This document shows positions 43,528 to 51,682 of a DNA stretch of 64,000 nt, piece by piece. How positions within the stretch are numbered: the stretch's first letter is position 1; the number at the start of each line of letters is the position of its first letter. The stretch is from Alloscardovia venturai. GTDB lineage: Bacteria > Actinomycetota > Actinomycetes > Actinomycetales > Bifidobacteriaceae. The stretch covers positions 372,001 to 436,000 of the forward strand of contig NZ_JBHTHQ010000021.1 of assembly GCF_042676605.1 (NCBI RefSeq). Reading direction: 5' to 3'. The translations under genes were made by a program, and so were the position numbers. The notes beneath the pieces were generated by a model. It was not told the DNA's origin. It did not search any database and was given only the letters and a program-made list of their open reading frames with translations.

Positions 43528-45351
43528 TTAGTCGATATGGATACCTGTCACAGTCGAGTCTTTATGCTCACCTTCCACACGGGTATAAATCGAATTGTCA
43601 AAATCAGCACTCACATTATTCGCTCTTGATGTGACAAGCACACTTGATCGAGCTATACCACCCGACACAAATTCAGTGTGGGCGAAGTGGATTCCAGATA
43701 TGCTTTTCTCCTGAGAGAGGTATGTGAAATTCACTGCAGACTGCATCGAATTCTCAATTCGGTTACCCTCAAGATTTATATTTCTAATTTCCTGATTCAG
43801 AGTTTCAAAGTCTATTGCTCCGCGATTTTTCTCACTTAAATCAGCTGTGGTACCTGTAGTCAAGAGATAATTGTTTGTAACGTTTATTGCATTATTCTGC
43901 GTGAACTGATACCCGTCAAATACAGTATTAAAACGTAACCCTGCACCAGCAAATGTATCTTTGACAAGGTTATGGTCAATGGTATGCGCATCGCCACCAA
44001 ATATACCAATTCCTCCAGCTCTCCACCCATTTTCAATAGTATTGAAGCTCAAGGTATCATGTACAGCATTTCGCGCACCGCCGATGTTGTTAGGCCATAT
44101 AGCAAGACCATCGTCGCCATTGCCACGAATATTGGATTGAGTCACAGAAGAATACGACGTTCCATTAGTAAAATTAACACCGTCTGCTAAATTATTGCGA
44201 ATGCGCGAGTGCGAAATACTTAGATTCGTATTGTACTTTACCGTGCCGTCACTACCAGTATCTGATGTAGCCCATACACCGCATTCAAAGTGTTGCTCCC
44301 AGATTCTCTCCACGCTAGAATCTTGACCAAATACTCCTTGGAAAGCTTTGTATCCTGCTTTTTCGTTGTAGCGCGATGTGAGATTTGAATCCATATAAAA
44401 ATCAGATGCGTGGAAATCGCTCGTATCCGCGCCAAGTAAGAATCCACCCTGTTCTGGCTGTGAGCTCGTGAAATTCAGGTGAGTCCACCATTGCCCAGCA
44501 CCTACGATATGCAGACCGGCAGTATTGACATAGAGACGCTTGCTAAGGTTAAACTGCCCTCGCGGTATATAGAGCGTTTTATGCTGTGTACTTGCTGCAT
44601 ATATGGCTGCATCAAATGCCGCAAAGTCATCGTTAAAATCGTCTGCTTGTGCTCCAAAGTCAGTGACGTTCAACGAGTTATCAGGCTGTGAAATCTGATT
44701 TTCTGCTTTTTCAAGCTCTACAAAATCAATGCCATACTTTACATTATCGTCATTTGCTTTTGTAATTGTCACTACCGCGCCGGCAGGAATTATCTTACCG
44801 TTATATAACTGCCGTACTTCATCGAAACGGAACCGTGCTTTACGACTTGCTTGCGCATTCTGCGTATCGTATACAGTCGTTCCCTCCATGTACTGCCACA
44901 TAAAATGGGATGAAATAGAAAGCGTACCGAAATCCTCACCATTGACATTCACACGCAGCAATCCTGTTTTACCTTGTCCATCTGCAGTATCAGGAAGAGT
45001 AAAACGTACATCTATCGCATTTGCCTCTTTTTGAGTAACAAAAGATATACCATCACCAGCATTTTCCATCTCAATATACTGCTGATACGAAGCTTCTACT
45101 TCAGTACTCTCGGGGTCCATGCTCGCATCGTACTTACGAGTGACTCCGCCAACAAAGCGCGCATCTTCTGCTTCATAACGCGTATAGGGCATATGTGCAC
45201 CATACTTATTCATAGGGAATTCATGTGTATCCTGCGCAGCATAAGATTTACTGTCCGCATGAGCGATGGGGATCATCGTAGCCGCAACTAACGCGGCACC
45301 AAGGAGCACGGTAAGACCCGCATTCATCCATGTACGTATCGTATTATTCAC
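43528..45351 (-). CDS. Secreted beta-helix hydrolase, GH87 alpha-1,3-glucanase candidate
   Basis: A 607-residue secreted protein. The signal peptide ends near AHA-DSKS (residue 32). Residues about 57-210 (YEAEDARFVGG...) look like a CBM35/CBM6 carbohydrate-binding domain. About 225-600 is a right-handed beta-helix starting NVTDFGAQADDFNDD. NLADGVNFTNG (Asp 390) and GNGDDGLAIW (Asp 413, Asp 414) match the GH87 catalytic arrangement: 23 residues separate the first Asp from the Asp pair, as I recall for the Flavobacterium alpha-1,3-glucanase. AGGAGG before GTG at 45351 fixes the start, nine codons after an in-frame ATG. Family assignment is strong inference; a pectate-lyase-like fold alone is certain. 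Confidence 0.8.
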   Translation of the reverse strand: MNNTIRTWMNAGLTVLLGAALVAATMIPIAHADSKSYAAQDTHEFPMNKYGAHMPYTRYEAEDARFVGGVTRKYDASMDPESTEVEASYQQYIEMENAGDGISFVTQKEANAIDVRFTLPDTADGQGKTGLLRVNVNGEDFGTLSISSHFMWQYMEGTTVYDTQNAQASRKARFRFDEVRQLYNGKIIPAGAVVTITKANDDNVKYGIDFVELEKAENQISQPDNSLNVTDFGAQADDFNDDFAAFDAAIYAASTQHKTLYIPRGQFNLSKRLYVNTAGLHIVGAGQWWTHLNFTSSQPEQGGFLLGADTSDFHASDFYMDSNLTSRYNEKAGYKAFQGVFGQDSSVERIWEQHFECGVWATSDTGSDGTVKYNTNLSISHSRIRNNLADGVNFTNGTSYSSVTQSNIRGNGDDGLAIWPNNIGGARNAVHDTLSFNTIENGWRAGGIGIFGGDAHTIDHNLVKDTFAGAGLRFNTVFDGYQFTQNNAINVTNNYLLTTGTTADLSEKNRGAIDFETLNQEIRNINLEGNRIENSMQSAVNFTYLSQEKSISGIHFAHTEFVSGGIARSSVLVTSRANNVSADFDNSIYTRVEGEHKDSTVTGIHID

Positions 45352-45495
45352 GCTTTTCCTCCTGTAGACCTTTTCCATAGTTTGGAATTAGCGCAAACAG
45401 TGTAACAAGAATGAATTTTTATATCTTCGTATATCGCCTCGTATGTCCCACCAGATATAGATAAGTTTCTTGTCGACGGTCCACAAGTGCTCTGC

Positions 45496-46467
45496 TTAGA
45501 GAATTCCCATAAAATGAACTTTATGAGGTAATACTGTAATCGTTACATCATCCGTTTTGTATTCTACTTCCCCATCAGTTTGGAACCATTGTGGTTCATC
45601 AGTCTTCAAGTGGTATACAGCACCACGACTCATCGCCACAGCCTTTGAGGTTGTATGCTTACCAATCAATGCGAGTGGCAGTACTCGTACAAACTCCCCG
45701 AGCCGCAACGAGTCTACAACACATGCATCGCTCATGTGATCAGTAGGGCTAGCATCTGGGCAGAATTTAAAACCGCCACCTTGATACGGCTCATTCATTA
45801 CCGTTGCGAATAATGAATTTGCAAAATGTTGAATGGTGCCGTCACAATCGATGCGAGTTTGGAACGTTTTATGATGTATTATTTCCGCCACGGCGACCAT
45901 GAGATAACTCAGTTTGCTCAGTCCAATCGTTCCAAGCCTTGACGTCCATACTGAATCGCGAACGCCGACACATACTTGAGCATCAAATCCCACTCCAGCA
46001 CCGTTATTAAACAACACAACCACATCGGAAAGTTCGAGTTTACGGTTATTAGCGTCGTAGCACGTGTGTAGTGTAGCTCTGCCAACGTCTAAAGTATGCG
46101 CGTTCTCACTTTTTACAATACGTTTCAGTATCTGCAAAGGACTTCCGTGAAGTGCTAACGAGCGTGCGAAATCATTTCCCGTCCCTGCTGGAATGAAACC
46201 AATAAACGTCCTATCAAAGTTCACAATACTGTTAACTACAGCATTGAGCGATCCATCTCCGCCAACGATGATGATGTACGTGTCTACATCAGTATCGGTA
46301 AGATCATGTACGATATCTTTGATGAAGTAGGTATCCGTTGGCATATGCATGACATAGTTCATACCGAGTTTCTGCGCAGCTTTTTCCGCACGATGCCACG
46401 TGCGCATAGCACTCCCCGCAGCACCAAAAGGATTCACAATAAAGTGGTACTGCACCTGCCCCATCAT
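45496..46467 (-). CDS. Diacylglycerol/lipid kinase family protein
   Basis: A 323-residue protein with IVNPFGAAGSA (nucleotide site), VGGDGSLNAVVN and PAGTGNDFARSL, the signatures of the DagK/YegS/LCB5 family. These kinases phosphorylate diacylglycerol or related lipids. The start is one of two adjacent ATGs (46467 or 46464) with GAGGGG upstream; an open frame extending further would run through the tRNA. It lies directly downstream of the tRNA-Gly terminator. Confidence 0.88.
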   Translation of the reverse strand: MMGQVQYHFIVNPFGAAGSAMRTWHRAEKAAQKLGMNYVMHMPTDTYFIKDIVHDLTDTDVDTYIIIVGGDGSLNAVVNSIVNFDRTFIGFIPAGTGNDFARSLALHGSPLQILKRIVKSENAHTLDVGRATLHTCYDANNRKLELSDVVVLFNNGAGVGFDAQVCVGVRDSVWTSRLGTIGLSKLSYLMVAVAEIIHHKTFQTRIDCDGTIQHFANSLFATVMNEPYQGGGFKFCPDASPTDHMSDACVVDSLRLGEFVRVLPLALIGKHTTSKAVAMSRGAVYHLKTDEPQWFQTDGEVEYKTDDVTITVLPHKVHFMGIL

Positions 46468-46498
46468 AAATCCCCTCACTGCATGCTTTGCTGTAATA

Positions 46499-46523
46499 AT
46501 AAAAAAGCTGCCCTCCGGCAGCT
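46499..46523 (-). terminator. Terminator after tRNA-Gly
   Basis: On the minus strand AGCTGCC and GGCAGCT (46523-46506) form a 7-base-pair stem around GGAG, followed by TTTTTT. It begins 3 bases after the tRNA CCA end and overlaps the leader of the lipid kinase gene. Confidence 0.85.
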
Positions 46524-46526
46524 GGG

Positions 46527-46602
46527 TGGAGCGGACAACGGGACTCGAACCCGCGGTCTCGACCTTGGCAAGGTCGCGCTTTACCAACTAAGCTATGTCC
46601 GC
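46527..46602 (-). tRNA. tRNA-Gly (anticodon GCC)
   Basis: Minus-strand cloverleaf of 76 bases with acceptor GCGGACA pairing TGTCCGC, D-arm AGCTTAGTTGGTAAAGC, anticodon loop CTTGCCAAG (anticodon GCC, reads GGC/GGT), T-loop GGTTCGAGTCC and an encoded CCA end. Confidence 0.95.
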
Positions 46603-46735
46603 ACAGTGCTCATTTAAGCACAAAATAGAAGAATAATATAGGGTGTCGATATTCGCAACTTTTCCAACCATGAGTGTCGCACTATGCGACATATCATAAA
46701 TGCGCAGTGAGTACGCAAGGGTCTACAATTGCCAC

Positions 46736-46817
46736 ACTCTCATTTCGAGAGTTTATGCTTATAGCGAAACTCTATCCCGCTACTTTGCAGTACTCTCGTT
46801 TTGAGTGTTACTCTCAT
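46736..46817. promoter_or_regulatory. Two 18-base palindromic sites before the oxidoreductase gene
   Basis: ACTCTCATTTCGAGAGTT (46736-46753) and ACTCTCGTTTTGAGTGTT (46792-46809) agree at 15 of 18 positions. Each has inverted arms around a 5-base centre. An extra ACTCTCAT half-site follows at 46810. They are probable binding sites for the adjacent HxlR regulator. Confidence 0.65.
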
Positions 46818-46868
46818 ATCATAAACGTAAAACGACGTTAACACGTCCCACATTTAAAGGAAAATATC

Positions 46869-47489
46869 ATGACAAACGTAACAATTATCGGCGCAGGAAA
46901 CATCGGAAGTGCAGTTGCAGGCATCGCACTGAAGTCTGGAGCACACGTACAGGTACTCGACCGTTCTACCGAAAAAGCACAAGCAATTTCTGATTACGTC
47001 CACGCAGGCACTTTAGGCGACGAAATTACAGGTGACATTGTCATTCTCGCGCTTCCATATGAAGCAATTGAATCCGTCATAGCCGAACATGGAGCACAAT
47101 TTGCAGGCAAAATTGTCGTCGATGTCACTAACCCACTCGACTTCCAAACTGGCGATATTATAGCAGACGTTGCCACTACCTCTGCCGCAGAGAAATTTGC
47201 TACCGCACTCCCTCAGTCCACAGTCATTAAAGCGTTCAATACCAACTTCGCTGCAACCCTCGGCATGGGAAACGTTCACGGGCAGACTACAACAGTGATG
47301 ATGGCTTCCGATAGCTCGGAGGCTAAAGAGACATTTGCTTCTATCATCAAGGGTGCTGGATTAAAAGTTATCGATGCTGGCGCTTTGAAGCGTGCTCATG
47401 AGATGGAAGCTTTCGGAGCACTCCAAATCAACCTTGCTATGACAAACCAAATTCCATGGACCGGCGGTTTTGCTGTAGTCACTGAATAG
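46869..47489 (+). CDS. NADPH-dependent F420-reductase-like oxidoreductase
   Basis: A 206-residue Rossmann protein with IIGAGNIGSAVAGIAL and VIKAFNTNFAATL, of the COG2085 family (F420-dependent NADP reductase-like). F420 is not expected in bifidobacteria, so the real partner is probably another redox cofactor or substrate. It is followed by an HxlR-type regulator gene 64 bases downstream. Two palindromes lie upstream. The pair resembles redox-stress modules where an HxlR sensor controls a reductase. Confidence 0.85.
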   Translation: MTNVTIIGAGNIGSAVAGIALKSGAHVQVLDRSTEKAQAISDYVHAGTLGDEITGDIVILALPYEAIESVIAEHGAQFAGKIVVDVTNPLDFQTGDIIADVATTSAAEKFATALPQSTVIKAFNTNFAATLGMGNVHGQTTTVMMASDSSEAKETFASIIKGAGLKVIDAGALKRAHEMEAFGALQINLAMTNQIPWTGGFAVVTE

Positions 47490-47553
47490 TCGTTACTCTC
47501 TTATCGGAACTCGGTTTCGTTTTGACATTCTATGAAGTACGATATTCATTACT

Positions 47554-47928
47554 ATGAAGAACGCAATCGAATTTAATCCGTACAGCAAGGCATGCCCATC
47601 TCGCGAAGTACTTGGTGAGGTGGGCAACTTGTGGAGTGTACTCATCATCGTCTCTTTAAGCGACGGTCCACTACGTTTTGGACAACTTCAATCACGCATT
47701 GAAGGTATTTCCAACCGCATGCTCACCCAAACGCTACGCAATCTCGAACGTGATGGACTCATCTTGCGCACACAACTTCCAGAAGTTCCACCACGAGTGG
47801 AATACTCTCTCACCGATCTTGGCACCCATATGCTCAAGCCACTATCTCAAGTCGAAAAATGGGTATTACAGTATATGCCTCAGATTATGGAAAATCGAGA
47901 AAAGTACGATGCTATCGTAGCAGAGTAA
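47554..47928 (+). CDS. HxlR-family transcriptional regulator
   Basis: A 124-residue winged helix protein with CPSREVLGEVGNLWSVLIIV, GPLRFGQLQSRIEGISNRML and EVPPRVEYSLTDLG. The single Cys near residue 14 is where HypR-like regulators sense disulfide stress. It follows the oxidoreductase gene and is convergent with the K+ channel gene. Its likely target is the paired palindromes at 46736-46809. Confidence 0.88.
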   Translation: MKNAIEFNPYSKACPSREVLGEVGNLWSVLIIVSLSDGPLRFGQLQSRIEGISNRMLTQTLRNLERDGLILRTQLPEVPPRVEYSLTDLGTHMLKPLSQVEKWVLQYMPQIMENREKYDAIVAE

Positions 47929-47947
47929 TGCTCAAATATTGCGTATA

Positions 47948-48844
47948 TTATTGCGCATCACGCTCAGCATTTATCGCATTATTTTTTCGTTCACGAATTT
48001 CCTGAAGTAGCAAGGCCACCTCGTCATCGTTCATATTCTTCACTTGCCTGTGCACACTCTCCATGACCACATGCCCAGCAGTGTGTGCAGGCAATTGAAC
48101 ATCATTTGACTCATCGTCATCAGAATCATTCAAAATCAACATTAAATCTGCGGTCAAGATAGACGACGGCAAAGCGATGATAGCGATACCCATAATTGAC
48201 GACACCATAGTAAACAGACGACCGATAGTTGTAATGGGATAGATATCCCCATATCCCACTGTTGTCAATGACACCGTAGCCCAATACAATGCATCAAAGA
48301 ATGTTCTAAAGGTTTGTGGCTCAACGTTAAAAACAACCAGCGCCGCAATAAAAATGTATGCAATAGCGACCATAAATACGATAACTAAAGATTCTCGCTG
48401 CTTTTTGAAAGCTTGAACAAGCAAATCAACAGACCGACGACGCCGTATATTCTTAAAAATCATCAAACCACGAACTATGCGTAGCAGTCTAAAAAGCCTG
48501 AAAATACGCAAACCATGATTAATCGGAGTAAATCCAGGGAGAATAGACAGCAAATCGACGATAGACTGAAGCCTAAACGGATATCGCACAAAACTCATCC
48601 AGCCACGCTTCTGCTCAGACTCTCCCAAATCAGCGCATGCCCAGTGCAGAATATAGTCAACGACAAAAACAACCGTTGCACCTTTATCAAGCCAGTGCAT
48701 CCACTCAGGAACAGACCCCTTTGCCATGAGCGGCACAAGACTCAAAATAATAATGACCAACATCACACGGTCATAGAGTGATACATCCTGATCAGCGTCT
48801 GGCTCTATAAAATAATACAGCTGAAGTCGATTCATACTCTTCAT
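47948..48844 (-). CDS. Voltage-gated-type potassium channel
   Basis: A 298-residue six-helix channel. The S4-like segment RIFRLLRIVRGLMIFKNIRR is rich in regularly spaced Arg. The pore reads TVSLTTVGYGDIYP, with the K+ selectivity filter TVGYGD. The N-terminal helices match the ion-transport family. The C-terminal tail (acidic, DSDDDESND) is cytoplasmic. It is convergent with the HxlR gene and divergent from the Fic gene. Confidence 0.88.
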   Translation of the reverse strand: MKSMNRLQLYYFIEPDADQDVSLYDRVMLVIIILSLVPLMAKGSVPEWMHWLDKGATVVFVVDYILHWACADLGESEQKRGWMSFVRYPFRLQSIVDLLSILPGFTPINHGLRIFRLFRLLRIVRGLMIFKNIRRRRSVDLLVQAFKKQRESLVIVFMVAIAYIFIAALVVFNVEPQTFRTFFDALYWATVSLTTVGYGDIYPITTIGRLFTMVSSIMGIAIIALPSSILTADLMLILNDSDDDESNDVQLPAHTAGHVVMESVHRQVKNMNDDEVALLLQEIRERKNNAINAERDAQ

Positions 48845-48989
48845 TCTACGCTGCCATGAGTCATACTCTCCTCATGTGGATTCCAGTGTGTGCAGCACAC
48901 AGGTTCTTTGGACTTTGCGAATTGATATAGATAGTCGGAATACTGGCAAAAGCAACTATATCAACACATTCAGCGAAAACAATACACTC

Positions 48990-49039
48990 AAATTGGGGAG
49001 CAAAACCAGTAAAATACTCATAGAAATGCTCCCCAATTT
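48990..49039 (+). promoter_or_regulatory. Inverted repeat in the leader of the Fic gene, possible attenuator or operator
   Basis: AAATTGGGGAGCA (48990-49002) and TGCTCCCCAATTT (49027-49039) are perfect 13-base inverted arms separated by 24 bases. The 3' arm is followed by TTTT and, two bases later, the AAGGAA ribosome binding site. A TAAAAT box lies between the arms. As RNA it resembles a terminator; as DNA it could be a repressor site. Confidence 0.55.
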
Positions 49040-49052
49040 TAAGGAAATAAAG

Positions 49053-49991
49053 ATGGCTGTTTCTTATGATGAAGTCCAAGAGTTACTGACTACTCGCGCA
49101 GATTTGAATGCACGTCTCCGTTTACTCCCCTATGACGGCAATCCAGAAATTAAGGAACGCAACGGCGGGAAATATCTCTATACCCGTAAACGAGTAGCAG
49201 GAAAACAAACATCCACCTACATCGGAATTTATTCCGATGAACTCTATAATTTGCTCTTACGCAATGCACGCGAAGCACGCGAACTTCGGAAACAAATACG
49301 GCACATCGAAAGCCAACTGACACAGATAGGGTATTCAGGCGATAATTTATCGAATGAAGTACTCACTAATATTGCCTTTGCTCGAACTAATATGAAGTCA
49401 AACATTTACGATCAAGCAGTACTTGAAGGTGTAGCAACATCGTTCCCACAAACTGAGGAAATCATTGAAAATGGTAAGGTTTCAGGCGTATCAGCATCTG
49501 ACGTACAGAAGATTCTCAATTTGAAACATGCCTGGGAGTTCATTCTCGACCATGATGTAATTTCAAGTCGGACAGATTATTATATGCTCAGCCACATCGC
49601 TGGACTTATCAATGAAGGGTTCTTTTACAACGGCGACCGCATTCGCGGTGTACCGGTAACGATAGGCGGAGCATTTTACGTTCCTCCAATCCCTCAGGAG
49701 CATGAAGTAAAAGAGAATATACAATCAATTGTTCACAGCACAAAGAGCGCAATAGATATCGCTATCGAGTTGTGTTTATATTGCATGAAGACCCAGATAT
49801 TCCTTGACGGGAATAAGCGTGCATCTGTTATTTTTGCAAATCATTATCTTATCGCGCATGCGGGCGGATTCCTCGTCATTCCCGAAAAGCAGGTTCCACG
49901 TTTCAAAGAATTGCTCGTTCATTACTATGATGGTGAGGATATTTTAACCATTGCAAAGTTCATGAAAGAAAACTGTTGGAAGAAGATCGAG
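49053..49991 (+). CDS. Fic-domain protein with degenerate active site
   Basis: A 312-residue protein. The N-terminal part (about 1-90) has YLYTRKRVAGKQTSTYIGIY and a helical stretch. The Fic fold follows, with the core motif QIFLDGNKRAS at about 248-258. Canonical Fic is HxFx(D/E)GN(G/K)R; here the catalytic His is Gln, although the Gly-Asn-Lys-Arg anion site is kept. An LEG triplet (AVLEGV, near 130) is where class II inhibitory motifs lie, but the Ser/Thr there is Gln. Fic enzymes usually transfer AMP. This one is probably inactive or uses other chemistry. The ATG at 49053 follows AAGGAA. Confidence 0.82.
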
Positions 49992-50070
49992 TAAGTAAAG
50001 CTTGCGCTCCTCCCTAGAATAAGTTGTGAGTCGATAGTGTCAATCAGTATTACTGCGATAATATTTGTCT

Positions 50071-50487
50071 ATGACGAATACTTGTATGTTCTGCACCATT
50101 GCACATCATAAAATGCCAGCACATATTATCTATGAAGACAGCTCCACAATCGCCTTTCTCGATATCAATCCATACTCATATGGGCACACTCTTGTTATCC
50201 CTAAAATACATACGCTCAACATCCTAACTGCCACAGATGAAACTCTTGGACACGTCATGCATACAGTGAAATTAGTGTCAAACCATTACATAAACGACTG
50301 TGGTTACGACGGCATCACCGTACTGAGTGCCTGCAATGAAGTAGCAAATCAATCCATTCCTCATCTTCATATACACATTGTTCCGAGAAAAAATGACGAT
50401 AGTCTTTCAGCCCTTTCCGATGTATTTTCTCAGACACATTCGTACGACCTCAATGAGGGCGAACAAATCTTGACGATGCGACCATAG
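50071..50487 (+). CDS. HIT-family nucleotide hydrolase
   Basis: A 138-residue HIT protein starting MTNTCMFCTIAHHKMPAHII, with the histidine triad HLHIHIVP (98, 100, 102). Family members hydrolyse nucleoside 5'-phosphoramidates or dinucleotides. The Cys-x2-Cys near the start may bind zinc. The ATG at 50071 is preferred to a TTG six bases earlier. It is convergent with the thymidine kinase gene. Confidence 0.92.
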   Translation: MTNTCMFCTIAHHKMPAHIIYEDSSTIAFLDINPYSYGHTLVIPKIHTLNILTATDETLGHVMHTVKLVSNHYINDCGYDGITVLSACNEVANQSIPHLHIHIVPRKNDDSLSALSDVFSQTHSYDLNEGEQILTMRP

Positions 50488-50509
50488 GCATTTACTTTTC
50501 ACTATTTAT

Positions 50510-51097
50510 CTAGCCTTCTACCGGCGGATGGAAGTAATGCCTACGGCATACCGAGTGGTATTCACTGTCTCCTATCATGATTTGCTCGCCCTCAGTAACC
50601 TGATGTCCGTCAATGAAACGTGCATTCATGATAGCTTTATGATTGCATTGAGGATAGTAACAGATAGTTTTAATTTCTTCGATTTTATCTGCAAAAAGTA
50701 ATAGTTCAGCTGTACCTTCAAAAAGATGATTTGCGAAGTCATTCTTGAGTCCGTAGCAGATAACTGGAATGCCGTACTCGTCGACGATACGAGCAAGCTC
50801 ATGCACATTTTTTCTCGACAAGAATTGCGCTTCATCAACAAGTACGCACTGAGGAGTCACCCCATCAACTATCACATAAGACACAATATCTTCAAACGTA
50901 TCATCGGGACGAATAATTTGTGCCTCAGCCTTGAGACCTATGCGCGACGAGATAATCCCCTCTCCTGCTCTCGTATCCATCACAGGTGTCAAGCATACGA
51001 CATGCTTGAATTGCTCTTCATAATTATGTTTCGTCTTCAAGATGTCGATGGTCTTGCCGGAATTCATCGCTCCGTAACGAAAGTACAATTGTGCCAT
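50510..51097 (-). CDS. tdk: Thymidine kinase (type II)
   Basis: A 195-residue kinase with P-loop RYGAMNSGKTID, the acidic CVLVDEAQFLS and GLKNDFANHLFEGT. The zinc-binding cysteines are CYYPQCNHKA and CRRHY. It salvages thymidine to dTMP. The ATG at 51097 (MAQLYF) is preferred over an in-frame ATG at 51106; neither has a strong ribosome binding site. Confidence 0.95.
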   Translation of the reverse strand: MAQLYFRYGAMNSGKTIDILKTKHNYEEQFKHVVCLTPVMDTRAGEGIISSRIGLKAEAQIIRPDDTFEDIVSYVIVDGVTPQCVLVDEAQFLSRKNVHELARIVDEYGIPVICYGLKNDFANHLFEGTAELLLFADKIEEIKTICYYPQCNHKAIMNARFIDGHQVTEGEQIMIGDSEYHSVCRRHYFHPPVEG

Positions 51098-51169
51098 GCA
51101 CACCAATATACTTCTAACAGGCTATCAGCTCGCAGACACCACGTTCTAGTGTGCGCTACACTAAATCAC

Positions 51170-51682
51170 ATGCGTATCGTTCTTCAAAAAGTATCTCGTG
51201 CCTCTGTCACTATCAATCCCGATAAGAGTAATCCCGAAACATTGAGTTTCAATGCCAAACCTGAATCAGAACGATCAATTGGTATAGGTTTCGTTCTCCT
51301 CATCGGCGTAGAAAATGCTGATACGAGCGAAGACGTAGCATGGACAGCACGAAAAATAGCAGCCATGCGCGTTTTCCAGGATGACAACGATAAGATGAAC
51401 CTTTGTATTAAAGATGTCGAAGGCTCTATCTTGTCTATCTCGCAATTCACTTTGTACGCAGATATTCGTAAAGGCAACCGTCCAAGTTTTGTCGATGCAG
51501 GTGAGCCACATCATGCTCAGAAAATTTGGACGATGCTCAATAATGAGCTCCGCGATACCTACAATATTCCTGTGACAACCGGCATTTTCGGCTCGCACAT
51601 GAATGTGCAACTCGTCAATGACGGCCCGGTCACTATCCTAATCGACACAAAGATGATGATGCCCCTTACACAGCCGAAGTAG
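51170..51682 (+). CDS. dtd: D-aminoacyl-tRNA deacylase
   Basis: A 170-residue enzyme starting MRIVLQKVSRASVTI, with conserved SQFTLYAD and GPVTILIDT. It removes D-amino acids wrongly loaded on tRNA, protecting translation; relevant if the organism produces D-Asp. An insert of about 20 residues (DKSNPETLSFNAKPESERS) after the first strand makes it longer than the usual 145. Its 3' end overlaps the convergent NhaC gene by 17 bases. No strong ribosome binding site is seen. Confidence 0.93.
   Translation: MRIVLQKVSRASVTINPDKSNPETLSFNAKPESERSIGIGFVLLIGVENADTSEDVAWTARKIAAMRVFQDDNDKMNLCIKDVEGSILSISQFTLYADIRKGNRPSFVDAGEPHHAQKIWTMLNNELRDTYNIPVTTGIFGSHMNVQLVNDGPVTILIDTKMMMPLTQPK

Noticed and set aside
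45352..45378. ATG start of the GH87-type gene
   Set aside because: The nine extra codons contain the AGGAGG site that serves the GTG at 45351.
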